A stretch of 52,735 nucleotides of DNA from Pseudomonadota bacterium (GCA_023415605.1 JAEZKB010000191.1:1-52735), one strand, 5' to 3'; numbered from the stretch's first letter, positions 36,222 through 45,195 are shown. Made by a program: numbers and translations. The notes: generated by a model from the letters alone, not told the origin.

Positions 36222-37349
36222 ATGGCACGCATTGCCTATCTCACCGGCATTGAATTTGGACCAGGCAGTCTCGCGAGCCTGGCGGATGCCACGGGGGAGC
36301 TTGGCATGAAGCGGCCATTGCTGGTCGCCGACAAGGGCGTAGAGGCCGCAGGGCTCACCGCGAAGGCCCTAACCTACCTCCCCGCCGGCACGCCCGTTTT
36401 CCTCGATACGCCGCCCAACCCGACCGAGTCGGCAGTGCAGGCTGCACTCGTGATGTACCGGGCCGAGGGCTGCGACGGCATCGTCGCCATCGGCGGCGGT
36501 TCGCCGATCGATCTGGCCAAGGGTGTGGCGCTGCTCGCGACGCATGAGGGCAATCTCGAACAATACGCGATGATCTATGGCGGGCTCGACCGGATCACCG
36601 CCAAAGTGGCGCCGCTGATCGCCGTTCCCACCACCGCGGGCACCGGCGCGGAAGTCGGGCGGGCGGCGCTGCTGACGCTCGACGATGGCCGCAAGCTCGG
36701 CATCATCTCGCCCCATCTCATTCCCAAGCGCGCCATCTGCGACCCGGAGCTGACGCTAGGGCTGCCACCGATGCTGACGGCGGCCACGGGCCTGGACGCG
36801 CTGAGCCATTGCATCGAGACGTTCTCGTCGCCGCGGTTCAATCCCCCGGCTGACGCCATCGCGCTCGACGGGGCAGGGCGCATCTGGCGCAATCTCGAGA
36901 CGGCGACGCATGACGGCAAGAACATCGACGCGCGCAGCGAGATGATGATGGGGGCGGTGATGGGCGGGCTGGCCTTCCAGAAGGGCCTCGGCGCCGTGCA
37001 TTCGCTGAGCCACGCGTTGGGCGGACTGCAGGACCTGAAGCTGCATCACGGTACGCTCAACGCCATCCTCATGCCGTTGGTGGTGCGGTTCAATGCCGGC
37101 GAAATCCACGGCCGGCTGGAGCGGCTCAAGGCCGCGATGGGTCTGGCGCCAGAGGCGATGCTGGGCGACGAGCTCGATGCGCTCAACCGGCGGCTGGGCA
37201 TCCCCAAGGGGCTTGCCGAGCTCGGTGTCACCCCGGCACATTTCGACTGGGTGATCGAGCGGGCGCTGGCGGACCACAGCCACGCCACCAACCCGCGGGT
37301 ACCGAGCCCGGGCGATTATCGCGCCATCCTCACCGAGGCGATGGGTTAG
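36222..37349 (+). CDS. iron-containing alcohol dehydrogenase
   Basis: A 375-residue group III dehydrogenase. NAD-binding GGGSPIDLAKG is near residues 91-101, TTAGTGAEV near 137, and metal ligands are Asp in CDPEL near 191, His in LSHCIE near 210, His in HSLSHALGG near 264-272 and His in LHHG near 278. Relatives include hydroxy acid, lactaldehyde and maleylacetate reductases. With the RraA-like aldolase before it and UxuA after it, a role in reducing or oxidising a sugar acid cleavage product is likely. GAGGAG precedes the ATG. Confidence 0.9.
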   Translation: MARIAYLTGIEFGPGSLASLADATGELGMKRPLLVADKGVEAAGLTAKALTYLPAGTPVFLDTPPNPTESAVQAALVMYRAEGCDGIVAIGGGSPIDLAKGVALLATHEGNLEQYAMIYGGLDRITAKVAPLIAVPTTAGTGAEVGRAALLTLDDGRKLGIISPHLIPKRAICDPELTLGLPPMLTAATGLDALSHCIETFSSPRFNPPADAIALDGAGRIWRNLETATHDGKNIDARSEMMMGAVMGGLAFQKGLGAVHSLSHALGGLQDLKLHHGTLNAILMPLVVRFNAGEIHGRLERLKAAMGLAPEAMLGDELDALNRRLGIPKGLAELGVTPAHFDWVIERALADHSHATNPRVPSPGDYRAILTEAMG

Positions 37350-37570
37350 GCTGGAGCCCGTAAACATCTGAACGGCGATATGCGGTCTGTGTCGCTCCGG
37401 TGCTGTTCGCAGCCGCCGACGGCTGCGGTGCCGGATCGACAGCATTTCTCGCGGCAGCAATGGCGTTGATCGTGGCTGATGGTCGTGCCACAGACGTGGG
37501 CGACTAGATCGGCCCCGGTGTGCGGGGTTGAAATTGGTTCGGCGGGTCGCCGATTGGGAGTGAGTTTTCG

Positions 37571-38785
37571 ATGAAGCAAACCTGGCGCTGGTTCGGTCCG
37601 GCTGATCTCGCCTCGATCGACGATGTGGTGCAGGCGGGGGCCGAGGGTATCGTCACGGCGTTGCACCATGTGCCCAACGGGCAGGTGTGGACGCCAGAGG
37701 AAATCGCCAAGCGACAGGAACTGGTGCGCCATCGCAAGGACGGCTCACCCTCGGGCCTCGAATGGGACGTGATCGAGAGCCTGCCGGTTTCCGAAGACAT
37801 CAAGAAGCAGAAGAACAACTGGCGCGAGCACATCGCCAACTACAAGACGAGCCTCAAGAACGTTGCGGCGTCGGGTATCGAGGTAGTCTGCTACAACTTC
37901 ATGCCGGTGCTCGACTGGACCCGCACCGCGCTGCGCTGGCCGCTGCCGACCGGCGCCTCGTGCATGCGTTTCGACATCAACGATTTCGCTGCCTTCGAAA
38001 TTCACATCCTCAACCGCGCCGGGGCCGACAAGGCGTTCGCGCCGGCAATCGTCGAGGAAGCCGGCCGGCGTTTTGCGGCAATGAGCGAGGACGAGAAGGT
38101 TCAGCTGTCGCGCAATGTCACCATGGGCCTGCCGGGTTCGACCGAGAGCATGACGCTCGAGGATGTGCGCGCGCATCTTGCCGAGTACGACGGCATTTCC
38201 GCCGACCGGCTGCGGCAGCATTTCGTCGATTTCCTCAGCGAGGTTGTGCCGGTGGCCGAGGATTTGGGGCTGCGCCTCTGCTGCCACCCGGACGATCCGC
38301 CGTTCTCCCTGCTCGGCCTGCCGCGCATCATGTCGACCGCCAACGACTACAAGCACATTCTCGATGCGGTGGACTCACCGGCCAACGGCATGACGCTCTG
38401 CTCGGGTTCGCTGGGGGCGCGACCGGACAACGACCTGCCGGCGATTATGCGGCAGTTCGCGCCGAGGGTGCATTTCCTCCACCTCCGCAACGTCAAGCGC
38501 GACACCGACGACCTGGTCGGGTCCTTCTTCGAGGCCGAGCACCTGGGCGGCGATACGGACATGGTGGCGTTGATCGCGGCAATCGTCGAAGAAGAGCGCC
38601 GCCGCAAGGCCGAAGGCCGCGCCGACTGGCAGATCCCGATGCGTCCCGACCACGGCCAGGACATCGTCGACGATCTCAACCGTCGCGCCCAGCCCGGCTA
38701 CCCCACCATCGGCCGCCTCCGCGGCCTCGCCGAACTCCGGGGCGTCATGACCGCACTGGAACACGGGCAGTACGGGTTGAGCTAA
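37571..38785 (+). CDS. uxuA: mannonate dehydratase
   Basis: Dehydrates D-mannonate to 2-keto-3-deoxygluconate in hexuronate breakdown, using Fe2+ or Mn2+. The 404-residue TIM-barrel protein has the family start TWRWFGPAD, YNFMPVLDWTRT near residue 110, the metal site LCCHPDDPPFSLLGLPRI near 236-253, FLHLRNVKR near 300 and PDHG near 358. A 221-base gap with a GC hairpin (37409-37426) separates it from the iron dehydrogenase, so it may have its own promoter. UxuB-type reductase genes are not adjacent. Confidence 0.93.
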   Translation: MKQTWRWFGPADLASIDDVVQAGAEGIVTALHHVPNGQVWTPEEIAKRQELVRHRKDGSPSGLEWDVIESLPVSEDIKKQKNNWREHIANYKTSLKNVAASGIEVVCYNFMPVLDWTRTALRWPLPTGASCMRFDINDFAAFEIHILNRAGADKAFAPAIVEEAGRRFAAMSEDEKVQLSRNVTMGLPGSTESMTLEDVRAHLAEYDGISADRLRQHFVDFLSEVVPVAEDLGLRLCCHPDDPPFSLLGLPRIMSTANDYKHILDAVDSPANGMTLCSGSLGARPDNDLPAIMRQFAPRVHFLHLRNVKRDTDDLVGSFFEAEHLGGDTDMVALIAAIVEEERRRKAEGRADWQIPMRPDHGQDIVDDLNRRAQPGYPTIGRLRGLAELRGVMTALEHGQYGLS

Positions 38786-38813
38786 ATCCGCTGAGGCGTC
38801 CGGAACGGATGCC

Positions 38814-39953
38814 TCAGTCCTCCAGCAGATAGCCCTTGCGGCCCGGGAGCGGGTGGGTGCCGACGATCTTGGCTATTCCGGCGCCGCGCGGGGCGTATTT
38901 GTAACGGGCGCGGCTGAGGATGAACCCGTCGGTGCCGGCGAGGATGGGCGTGCGGGACATGAAGGCGTCGGGGCCGTCGAGAGCGATGAGGTCGGCAATG
39001 GGCTGGCCCTTCCTTACCCGCTCGCCCAGATCGACACGGTAGGCGACGAGGCCAGCTCTTTCGACGCGGACGATTTCTGTGGCTTCGAAGGGCGTGGCCT
39101 CTGGCGCGGGCTCGGGCTTGCTGCCCGGATCGTCGTCGATGAGGTTGCGGCCGCAAAGGAAGCCATAGAGGCGGCGGGCATCGTCAGCGCCGGTCGTATC
39201 GAAGACGTCGAACTGGCCGCGATATTCGAGAGTCGCGGTGGCGCTGGCCATCGGCACGGGTTTGCCGGGATTGGTGGCGGCCACCTTGCGGTAGAGCTGG
39301 GGCAGCACTTCGTCGAACGAGCCGCCGCCGCTGTCCGTCGCGGTCAGCTGCGCGGCAGAGCCCATCCAGTCGGCAAGGTCCTGCAGCTCGGGCATCAGCT
39401 CGGGTGAGGTGAAGATGTGGATCTGGCTATCGTCGTCGCAGTGGAGGTCGAAGACGAACTCGGCGTCGTGCGCCTCGCGCAGAACGAGGAGGCGGAGCTG
39501 CTCGGCGGCGCTGCGCGGCTGCTGGGCGTCGATCCACTGCGCTACGGTCTTGCGGATCAGGTTGACGTTGAAGCGCGCGTCGTCCGAGAGCCGCCCGGCG
39601 AGCTGCTGGCGGACGGCCGAGAAAAGGTCGGGCCAGCGGCGGTTGTAGTTGATGCCCGAATTTGGATCGTAGCGGCCGATCAGATGGCGGAAGGAAAGGT
39701 TGCGCGTGCCGAGCGGATTGACCAGCGGCATGACGGTGAATCTTGCCCGCGTCAGATTGCGTTCATCTGCAAGGCGAAGAAGCGGCAAGAGGTGATGAAG
39801 CACCATGGTGCCGGGGTGTTCGTCGGCATGCAGCGCGGCCTGCAGATGCACCTTTTCCGGGGCATTGGCGGGGCCGACGACATAGTAGTTGAACTCGGTC
39901 GTTTCGCCCGGCGTATCGCCGCGAAGCAGCACAGTCTTGCGTTCAAACGCCAT
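38814..39953 (-). CDS. succinylglutamate desuccinylase/aspartoacylase family (AotO-like)
   Basis: A 379-residue zinc carboxypeptidase-fold (M14) deacylase. Zinc ligands are His42 and Glu45 in HADEHPG and a His in FDLHCDDDS near 170; the catalytic Glu is in TATLEYRG near 245. A C-terminal barrel-like domain (about 285-379) resembles biotinyl/lipoyl folds common in this family. It is the last gene of a basic-amino-acid ABC operon and overlaps the permease gene by 11 bases. In Pseudomonas the aot arginine/ornithine operon contains a homologous gene, aotO. It may deacylate an imported N-acyl amino acid; this is inference. Confidence 0.85.
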   Translation of the reverse strand: MAFERKTVLLRGDTPGETTEFNYYVVGPANAPEKVHLQAALHADEHPGTMVLHHLLPLLRLADERNLTRARFTVMPLVNPLGTRNLSFRHLIGRYDPNSGINYNRRWPDLFSAVRQQLAGRLSDDARFNVNLIRKTVAQWIDAQQPRSAAEQLRLLVLREAHDAEFVFDLHCDDDSQIHIFTSPELMPELQDLADWMGSAAQLTATDSGGGSFDEVLPQLYRKVAATNPGKPVPMASATATLEYRGQFDVFDTTGADDARRLYGFLCGRNLIDDDPGSKPEPAPEATPFEATEIVRVERAGLVAYRVDLGERVRKGQPIADLIALDGPDAFMSRTPILAGTDGFILSRARYKYAPRGAGIAKIVGTHPLPGRKGYLLED

Positions 39954-40692
39954 TCATCTTGCTCCTGCCGCCCAGCCGGAAGCGCAGCGGTGTCGCCCCC
40001 GGCAAGTGTCGCGTCAGACGCCGGTACACGAGTCCGGAGACGAAGAAAATCACCAGCGAGATGGCGAGGAAGTACATGGCTGCGACCGAGAAATGCAGGA
40101 AGGCATTGTAGTCGCGCTGGAACAGGTCGCTGGCCTGGCTCATCAAGTCGCGTTGTCCATCGATCACCGGCAAAGTGAAGTAGACAAGCGCGGTGGCGTG
40201 GAAAAGGAACACAACTTCATTGGTATAGGCCGGCCAGGCGATGCGGATCAGGTGCGGCCAGGTGACCCGGCGGAACAGCTGGCTCCGGCTTATGCCATAG
40301 GCCCGGGCCGCCTCGATCTCGCCGCGGGGCACCACCAGCAGCGCGCCATAGAGGATCTCGGCTGTGTAGGCCGTGGTGTTGAGCGCGAGGATAACCGGGC
40401 CGACAAAGAGCGGGTGCAGGACCAGCCAGTCGATGCCCAGGGGCTTCCACACCGGAATGTTAAGCGCCAGCGCCAGCGAATAGAACATGAAGAGCTGGAT
40501 GAAGAACGGCGAGCCCCGGAAGGTGTAGATGTATCCGGCACAAAGCCGGGAGATGAGCGGATTGGGCGAGGCGCGGCCCAGTGCCATCAGGATGGCGAGA
40601 ATGAAGCCGACGGGGATCGAAGCGGCGGCGAAGTAAAGGTTGAACAGCGCCGGCCGGGCGAGCAGCGCAATCTCGTTGAGGATCACGTCCAT
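39943..40692 (-). CDS. amino-acid ABC transporter permease (HisM/ArtM type)
   Basis: A 249-residue inner-membrane permease with about five helices; the coupling EAA loop reads EIEAARAYGISRSQLFRRVTWP near residues 124-145 (key residues EAARAYG and P). Its ATG shares a base with the stop of the partner permease gene, and its end overlaps the AotO-like gene. Subunit of a polar amino-acid importer, probably for arginine, ornithine or related opines. Confidence 0.9.
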   Translation of the reverse strand: MDVILNEIALLARPALFNLYFAAASIPVGFILAILMALGRASPNPLISRLCAGYIYTFRGSPFFIQLFMFYSLALALNIPVWKPLGIDWLVLHPLFVGPVILALNTTAYTAEILYGALLVVPRGEIEAARAYGISRSQLFRRVTWPHLIRIAWPAYTNEVVFLFHATALVYFTLPVIDGQRDLMSQASDLFQRDYNAFLHFSVAAMYFLAISLVIFFVSGLVYRRLTRHLPGATPLRFRLGGRSKMNGV

Positions 40693-41495
40693 CAGCCGCG
40701 CCCCGCCAGGGGCATGCCGCGCGAGGCCCAGCGGGTGAGGGCGGCAAAGCCGCGCTCACTCAACCAGGTCACGAGGATGTAGAACACCAGCAGCGCCAGA
40801 TAGTAGGCCCAGCGCCAGTCTCCATGGACGAGGCCGGCGCTGCGTGAAAAGTTGGGTGCACCAAGCAGGTTGGCGCCGCGCACGATATCGGTGATCTGCA
40901 GCAGGGAGAGCAGCGAGGTCGCCTTGATCAGCAACAGCCAGCAATTGGAGAGACCGGGCAAGGCGTAGATCCACATTTGCCGGATATGGATGCGCCAGAG
41001 CACCTGCGACTTGGAAAACCCAAAGGCGCGGGCGGCCTCGAGCTGGCCGCGCGGCACAGCGTTGAGCGCGCCGGAGATCACGTTGGCGGTGAAGGCGCCG
41101 TAGACGATGCCGAGCGAAACCGATGCCAGCAGCAGGTACTCCCATGTGCCGAGGTACCAGTTCGCGGCGGGGCAGGGCGGCCAGGCGCCGGGCGTGCCTT
41201 CGCCGGGGGGGCAGGCGCCTTGCGCGAGGAAAAGCTCGACCAGCTGCTCGAAGGCGAGCGGGAAGAACAGGAAGAACAGCACGTCGGGAATGCCGCGCAC
41301 CATGTTGGTGTAGCCGGCCCCGATCAGCCGCAGCAGGCCGTTGCTGGAGTTGCGCAGCGACGCCCCGGCGAGGCCGAAGAGCAGCGCAAACAGGCCACCG
41401 AGCAGCGCGGCATAGAGCGTATACTGAAAGCTGATGTACCAGTTCAGGTGCCGCCCGTTGGTCAGGTACGACACCCAGAACGCGAGATCGTCCAT
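40692..41495 (-). CDS. amino-acid ABC transporter permease (HisQ/ArtQ type)
   Basis: A 267-residue permease, partner of the HisM-type gene that follows. The coupling loop contains EAARAFGFSKSQVLWRIHI near residue 158. A periplasmic insertion near residues 92-110 (ACPPGEGTPGAWPPC) with two cysteines is unusual for the family and could form a disulfide-closed loop facing the binding protein. A stem-loop lies between it and the binding protein gene. Confidence 0.9.
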   Translation of the reverse strand: MDDLAFWVSYLTNGRHLNWYISFQYTLYAALLGGLFALLFGLAGASLRNSSNGLLRLIGAGYTNMVRGIPDVLFFLFFPLAFEQLVELFLAQGACPPGEGTPGAWPPCPAANWYLGTWEYLLLASVSLGIVYGAFTANVISGALNAVPRGQLEAARAFGFSKSQVLWRIHIRQMWIYALPGLSNCWLLLIKATSLLSLLQITDIVRGANLLGAPNFSRSAGLVHGDWRWAYYLALLVFYILVTWLSERGFAALTRWASRGMPLAGRG

Positions 41496-41515
41496 CCCGG
41501 CTTGCCCCCGAGTGC

Positions 41516-41539
41516 GGGCGGGTCCGGTTGAACCCGCCC
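41516..41539 (-). other. intergenic stem-loop after the binding protein gene
   Basis: A perfect 8-bp stem (GGGCGGGT / ACCCGCCC) with an 8-base loop between the binding protein stop and the permease start, without a T run. Such hairpins commonly protect the upstream binding-protein mRNA and lower permease expression. Confidence 0.55.
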
Positions 41540-41547
41540 TTCACTGC

Positions 41548-42303
41548 CTATTTCTTATAGAACGGACCCTGGCGTTCCGGGAACCACTTGGTGATCAGCC
41601 CGTCGATGGTGCCGTCTTCCTTTGCAGCGGCCAATGCGGTGTCGAGCTTGCCGAGCAGTTCGGTGTCGGCCTTGCGAACCGCAGCGCCGACGCCGCCGCC
41701 GATCGGGATGGCGTTTTCGTCGGTCTTGAGCGCGCCGCCCGAAGCGGCGACGGTCTCGTCGATGTAGGAGCTATCGGCGAGGATGACGTCGATATTGCCG
41801 GCCATCAGGTCTGCAAGTGCGTCCGGAGCGGTGGCGAAGGTCGAGAGCGTGTTGCCGTCCTTGAGGTTCTCCTCGACATATCCGGCCTGGATGGTGCCGG
41901 TCTGGGTGCCGATCTTGAGACCCTTGATGTTGGACGCGTCGAAGTTAGTGCCGGCGAGCATCATCCAGCCGGACTCTTCCGGCGGAGAATAATCAGCGGT
42001 GAAGTTGACCGCTTCCTTGCGCTCGTCGGTGATCGACATGCCGGCGGCGATCACGTCGTAGTTGCCGGCATTGAGGTTCGGGATAATGGTATCCCAAGCC
42101 GTCTGCACGAAGGTGCATTCGAGGCTGGCACGTTTGCAGAGCTCGTTGAGCACGTCGATATCGAGACCGGCAAGCTTGCCGTCGGCATCGACAAAGTTCC
42201 ACGGTTCGTAGGCACCTTCGGTGCCGATGCGGATGGCCTGCGCGTTTGCAGCGGTGGCCGACAGCGCCAGTATGGCGGCTGCCACGAGTGCGAGCTTCTT
42301 CAT
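41548..42303 (-). CDS. basic amino-acid ABC transporter substrate-binding protein
   Basis: A 251-residue family 3 periplasmic binding protein. The Sec signal covers residues 1-21 (MKKLALVAAAILALSATA, cleavage near ANA-QA); the mature part starts IRIGTEGAYEPWNF, with GLDIDVL near 46, and AGMSITDERKEAVNFTADY near 89-107. The wording is that of the lysine/arginine/ornithine/octopine binders (ArgT, AotJ, OccT). AGGAG lies 7 bases before the ATG. Preceded by a 101-base gap after prmB, it may have its own promoter. Confidence 0.9.
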   Translation of the reverse strand: MKKLALVAAAILALSATAANAQAIRIGTEGAYEPWNFVDADGKLAGLDIDVLNELCKRASLECTFVQTAWDTIIPNLNAGNYDVIAAGMSITDERKEAVNFTADYSPPEESGWMMLAGTNFDASNIKGLKIGTQTGTIQAGYVEENLKDGNTLSTFATAPDALADLMAGNIDVILADSSYIDETVAASGGALKTDENAIPIGGGVGAAVRKADTELLGKLDTALAAAKEDGTIDGLITKWFPERQGPFYKK

Positions 42304-42404
42304 TATTGTTTCTCCTAGGCTGACGCTCCTGACGGGCGTCGAGTTCCGCCTGCTCCCGGCAGGCATTGGCGCCACGCTAGCGCTTTTTACCGGCTGGTCA
42401 ATAA

Positions 42405-43316
42405 TTACGCAGCGGCGAAATCCTGTGCATTGAGCCAGAAAACCTCGCCCTCGCTCTCGGCGGTATCGAGCCAGAGGAAGGGGAGCTGTGGAAATTCGGC
42501 TTCCAGAATTTCTCGGCCGGTGCCGATTTCGCAGAGCAGGCCTCCGCCCGGATTGAGGTGGTCCGGCGCGGTGGCGAGAATTTGCCGCACGAGATCGAGC
42601 CCGTCCTCGCCACCCAAATGGGCCATTTGCGGCTCGCTGGCATATTCATCCGGGAAAGCATCGACTTCGGCGGCCGCCACATAAGGCGGGTTGGTGATGA
42701 TGAGGTCGTAACGGCGCTTTCGGAGCGGGGCAAAGAGGCTGCCCTCGTGGAGTTCGATGCGGTCGGCGAGTTCGTGCTCGTCGAGATTGATCCGAGCAAC
42801 GTCCAGCGCATCGGGCGACAGGTCGACGGCATCGACAGTGGCGTCGGGAAACACCATGGCCGCGATGATGGCGAGGCAGCCCGAGCCGGTACACAGATCG
42901 AGCACCGCCCCGGGTTCATCGACGAGGCCAAGATTGTCGGGGCCCAGCGTGCCGTCGAGCAGCAGTTCGGCGAGGTAGGAGCGTGGGATGATCACCCGTT
43001 CGTCCACGAAGAACGGGATGCCGCGGACATACGCCTTGTGGACGAGGTAGGGCGCGGGCTTCCGCGTCTCGACACGTGCCTCGAAGAGGCCGAGCAGCTT
43101 CTCGCGTTCGGGGGTGGTCAGCCGGGCGTCGAGCCAGGGGTTGAGGTCGTCGATGGGGAGGCTCAACCCTTCGAGGACGAGAAAGGCGGCTTCGTCGAGG
43201 GCGGTGCTGGTGCCGTGGCCATAGGTCAGGTCGGCTGCGTTGAAGCGGCTCACGCCATAGCGGAGCAAGTCCCGAACGGTCAGCAGTTCGGTGGCAGGCG
43301 AAGGGGCTGTGGTCAT
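42405..43316 (-). CDS. prmB: ribosomal protein L3 glutamine N5-methyltransferase
   Basis: Methylates a glutamine of ribosomal protein uL3 with S-adenosylmethionine. The 303-residue protein has an N-terminal helical domain, the SAM motif DLCTGSGCLA at residues 140-149, the catalytic NPPY at 209-212, and the PrmB-type continuation EYASEPQMAHLGGEDGLDLV. It lies in the middle of the amino-acid ABC operon: the ATPase gene ends 3 bases before it and the binding protein gene follows. This placement is unexpected for a translation factor. Confidence 0.92.
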   Translation of the reverse strand: MTTAPSPATELLTVRDLLRYGVSRFNAADLTYGHGTSTALDEAAFLVLEGLSLPIDDLNPWLDARLTTPEREKLLGLFEARVETRKPAPYLVHKAYVRGIPFFVDERVIIPRSYLAELLLDGTLGPDNLGLVDEPGAVLDLCTGSGCLAIIAAMVFPDATVDAVDLSPDALDVARINLDEHELADRIELHEGSLFAPLRKRRYDLIITNPPYVAAAEVDAFPDEYASEPQMAHLGGEDGLDLVRQILATAPDHLNPGGGLLCEIGTGREILEAEFPQLPFLWLDTAESEGEVFWLNAQDFAAA

Positions 43317-43319
43317 GGT

Positions 43320-44117
43320 CTAGGCGTGGCTGGCGGCGCTGAGGAACTGTTTGAGGCGCGGGCTCTTGGTGGCGCCGAAGACTTCGTCCACGGTGCCCTG
43401 CTCCTCGATCTTGCCCTGGTGGAGAAAGATCACCTCGTCGGCAATAGAGCGGGCAAGACCCATGTCGTGGGTGACGAGCAGCATGGAGCGGCCCTCGTCG
43501 GCAAGGAGTTTTATAACGCGGACCACTTCGACCTGCAGTTCGGGGTCCAGAGCCGAAGTTGGTTCGTCGAACAGCATCACCTTGGGGTTGATGCAGAGAG
43601 CCCGGGCGATCGCGGCGCGCTGCTGCTGGCCCCCTGAAAGCTGGGCCGGGTAACTATCGGCCTTTTGCAGGATACCGACCTTCTCGAGCATCTGCAGGGC
43701 TTCGGCGCGGACTTCGTCCTTCGCGCGCTTCTGGACGAGGATCGGCGCCTCCATGACATTGTCGAGTACCGACATGTGGCTCCAGAGATTGAAGGACTGG
43801 AACACCATGCCCAGCTCGGAGCGAATGCGACGGATTTGGTCTTCGTCGCCGATACGGCGGGCGCCGGGCTTGCCAGTGAGAACGATCTCCTCCCCGGCGA
43901 CTTTCACTGTGCCGCTATCGGGCACTTCGAGCATGTTGATGCAGCGCAGCAGGGTAGACTTACCAGAACCGGAGGAGCCGATAAGCGCCACCACCTGACC
44001 CTGCCGGGCCGTGACGGATACCCCCTTGAGGACCTCCACAGGTCCAAAGGATTTGTGCAAGTTATCGATTTCGATGACGGGCGGGCCGGCCAGCCGGGTG
44101 CTCTGAGTGCTGCTCAT
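43320..44117 (-). CDS. amino-acid ABC transporter ATP-binding protein
   Basis: A 265-residue ATPase of the polar amino-acid importer. Walker A is GSSGSGKST near residue 45, the signature LSGGQQQRAAIARAL near 150, Walker B MLFDEPTSALDPE near 172, and the switch His in THDMG near 208. It has the insertion before the Q-loop typical of HisP/OccP. Start chosen at the ATG (MSSTQ); a TTG four codons upstream is possible and neither has a strong ribosome site. First gene of the operon. Confidence 0.92.
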   Translation of the reverse strand: MSSTQSTRLAGPPVIEIDNLHKSFGPVEVLKGVSVTARQGQVVALIGSSGSGKSTLLRCINMLEVPDSGTVKVAGEEIVLTGKPGARRIGDEDQIRRIRSELGMVFQSFNLWSHMSVLDNVMEAPILVQKRAKDEVRAEALQMLEKVGILQKADSYPAQLSGGQQQRAAIARALCINPKVMLFDEPTSALDPELQVEVVRVIKLLADEGRSMLLVTHDMGLARSIADEVIFLHQGKIEEQGTVDEVFGATKSPRLKQFLSAASHA

Positions 44118-44168
44118 GCGCGCAAACAAACCACAGAGGGCCCGGTTGGCAAGGGAAATTGCTGCCGA

Positions 44169-45143
44169 TCACACGGTGAACTGGTCGCCAGGAACGGTGA
44201 GGCGATAGCGCACGGCATCCTTGCCGATATCGAACTCGGCCGTGCCACCGAGTGAGCGCGGCACGACCTGGCGCAGCACGATCGAGCCAAAATGACCTGG
44301 TTCGGCTTCGGAGGGTCTGGGTGCCAGATGTTCCTGCCAGTCGATGACCAGTTGCAGGCCGCCACCATTCACGTATTCGAGCTTGGCGCCAACCCGGATG
44401 TCACCGTTGGTGCCCTTGGAGAGCGCGCCATGATGCGTGGCATTGGTGATGAGTTCGTGGATCGCGAGGCCGACATGCAGTGCAGCGTTGGGGCCGAGCA
44501 CGGGGTTGTCACCCAGCAGTTCGATGCCCAGAGGCGGTTCGCGCCGGCCCTGTGCCAGTTGCGCCAGCACCAGCCGCTGGAACGAAGTACCAAGCCAGTT
44601 GCTCTCGGTGACGAGATCCTGTGTCCAGGCAAGCGCCTGCACGCGGCCACGGAACTTGGTGAGGAAATCGTCGATATTGCCGGCGTGCGTGGCAGTCTGC
44701 GCCGCGATGCTGAGGACAATAGCGAGCAGGTTCTTGGACCGGTGGCTGACTTCGCGCATGAGGCTTGCCAGTGCCATTTCGCGTTCCCGCGCCTCGGTGA
44801 CGTCGGCGATAACGGTCACGATGCCACTTATCGTGCCATCCGCCGCTTTGTCGGGGAGGCAGGTGACTTCGTGGATGCTGCGCACGCCACCGTCGTAGCG
44901 CTCGATCTCGGTAGTAGCCGAGGTACTGCCCTGCAGCACGGCTTTGCCAAGCAGCTCAATGCGTTCGTCCGCTTCGGTAGGAAGCCGTGCCGCTTCCCGC
45001 CAGTTCTCCGGCAGGTTTTCAGAGAGCGTATAGCTCAAGTCAGGCGTCTGATGCTGTACGGACAGGTGCCGGTGATCGAGTACGCGGCGCAAAGTTCGGA
45101 GGCGCGTAGCGTCCAGGTCTGTCCTTTCCTTGAGGGTAGTCAT
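44169..45143 (-). CDS. HWE-family sensor histidine kinase with PAS domain
   Basis: A 324-residue cytoplasmic kinase. A PAS-like sensor covers about residues 15-135, followed by the phospho-acceptor segment REVSHRSKNLLA near 142 and a catalytic domain with HELITNATHHGAL near 235 and WQE near 268, the W-x-E that defines the HWE family. There is no membrane segment. HWE/HisKA_2 kinases act on PhyR in alphaproteobacteria; this one is near phyR on the same strand, with a small stress gene and terminators between. The start is uncertain (ATG at 45143 or GTG at 45152). Confidence 0.87.
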   Translation of the reverse strand: MTTLKERTDLDATRLRTLRRVLDHRHLSVQHQTPDLSYTLSENLPENWREAARLPTEADERIELLGKAVLQGSTSATTEIERYDGGVRSIHEVTCLPDKAADGTISGIVTVIADVTEAREREMALASLMREVSHRSKNLLAIVLSIAAQTATHAGNIDDFLTKFRGRVQALAWTQDLVTESNWLGTSFQRLVLAQLAQGRREPPLGIELLGDNPVLGPNAALHVGLAIHELITNATHHGALSKGTNGDIRVGAKLEYVNGGGLQLVIDWQEHLAPRPSEAEPGHFGSIVLRQVVPRSLGGTAEFDIGKDAVRYRLTVPGDQFTV

Positions 45144-45165
45144 GTTGCGCACCGTGGAAAAACAA

Positions 45166-45195
45166 GGCGGTCCTGCGCACCTGCGCAGAACCGCC
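45166..45195 (-). terminator. terminator after the DUF1328 gene
   Basis: On the minus strand GGCGGT-x-CTGCGCA pairs with TGCGCAG-x-ACCGCC (13 pairs, one mismatch, tight loop), followed by TTGTTTTT. It lies 49 bases past the DUF1328 stop and before the kinase gene. Confidence 0.65.

Noticed and set aside
37350..37570. The gap before uxuA searched for a small gene or riboswitch.
   Set aside because: It holds only a 7-bp GC hairpin (37409-37426) without a T run and no conserved reading frame.
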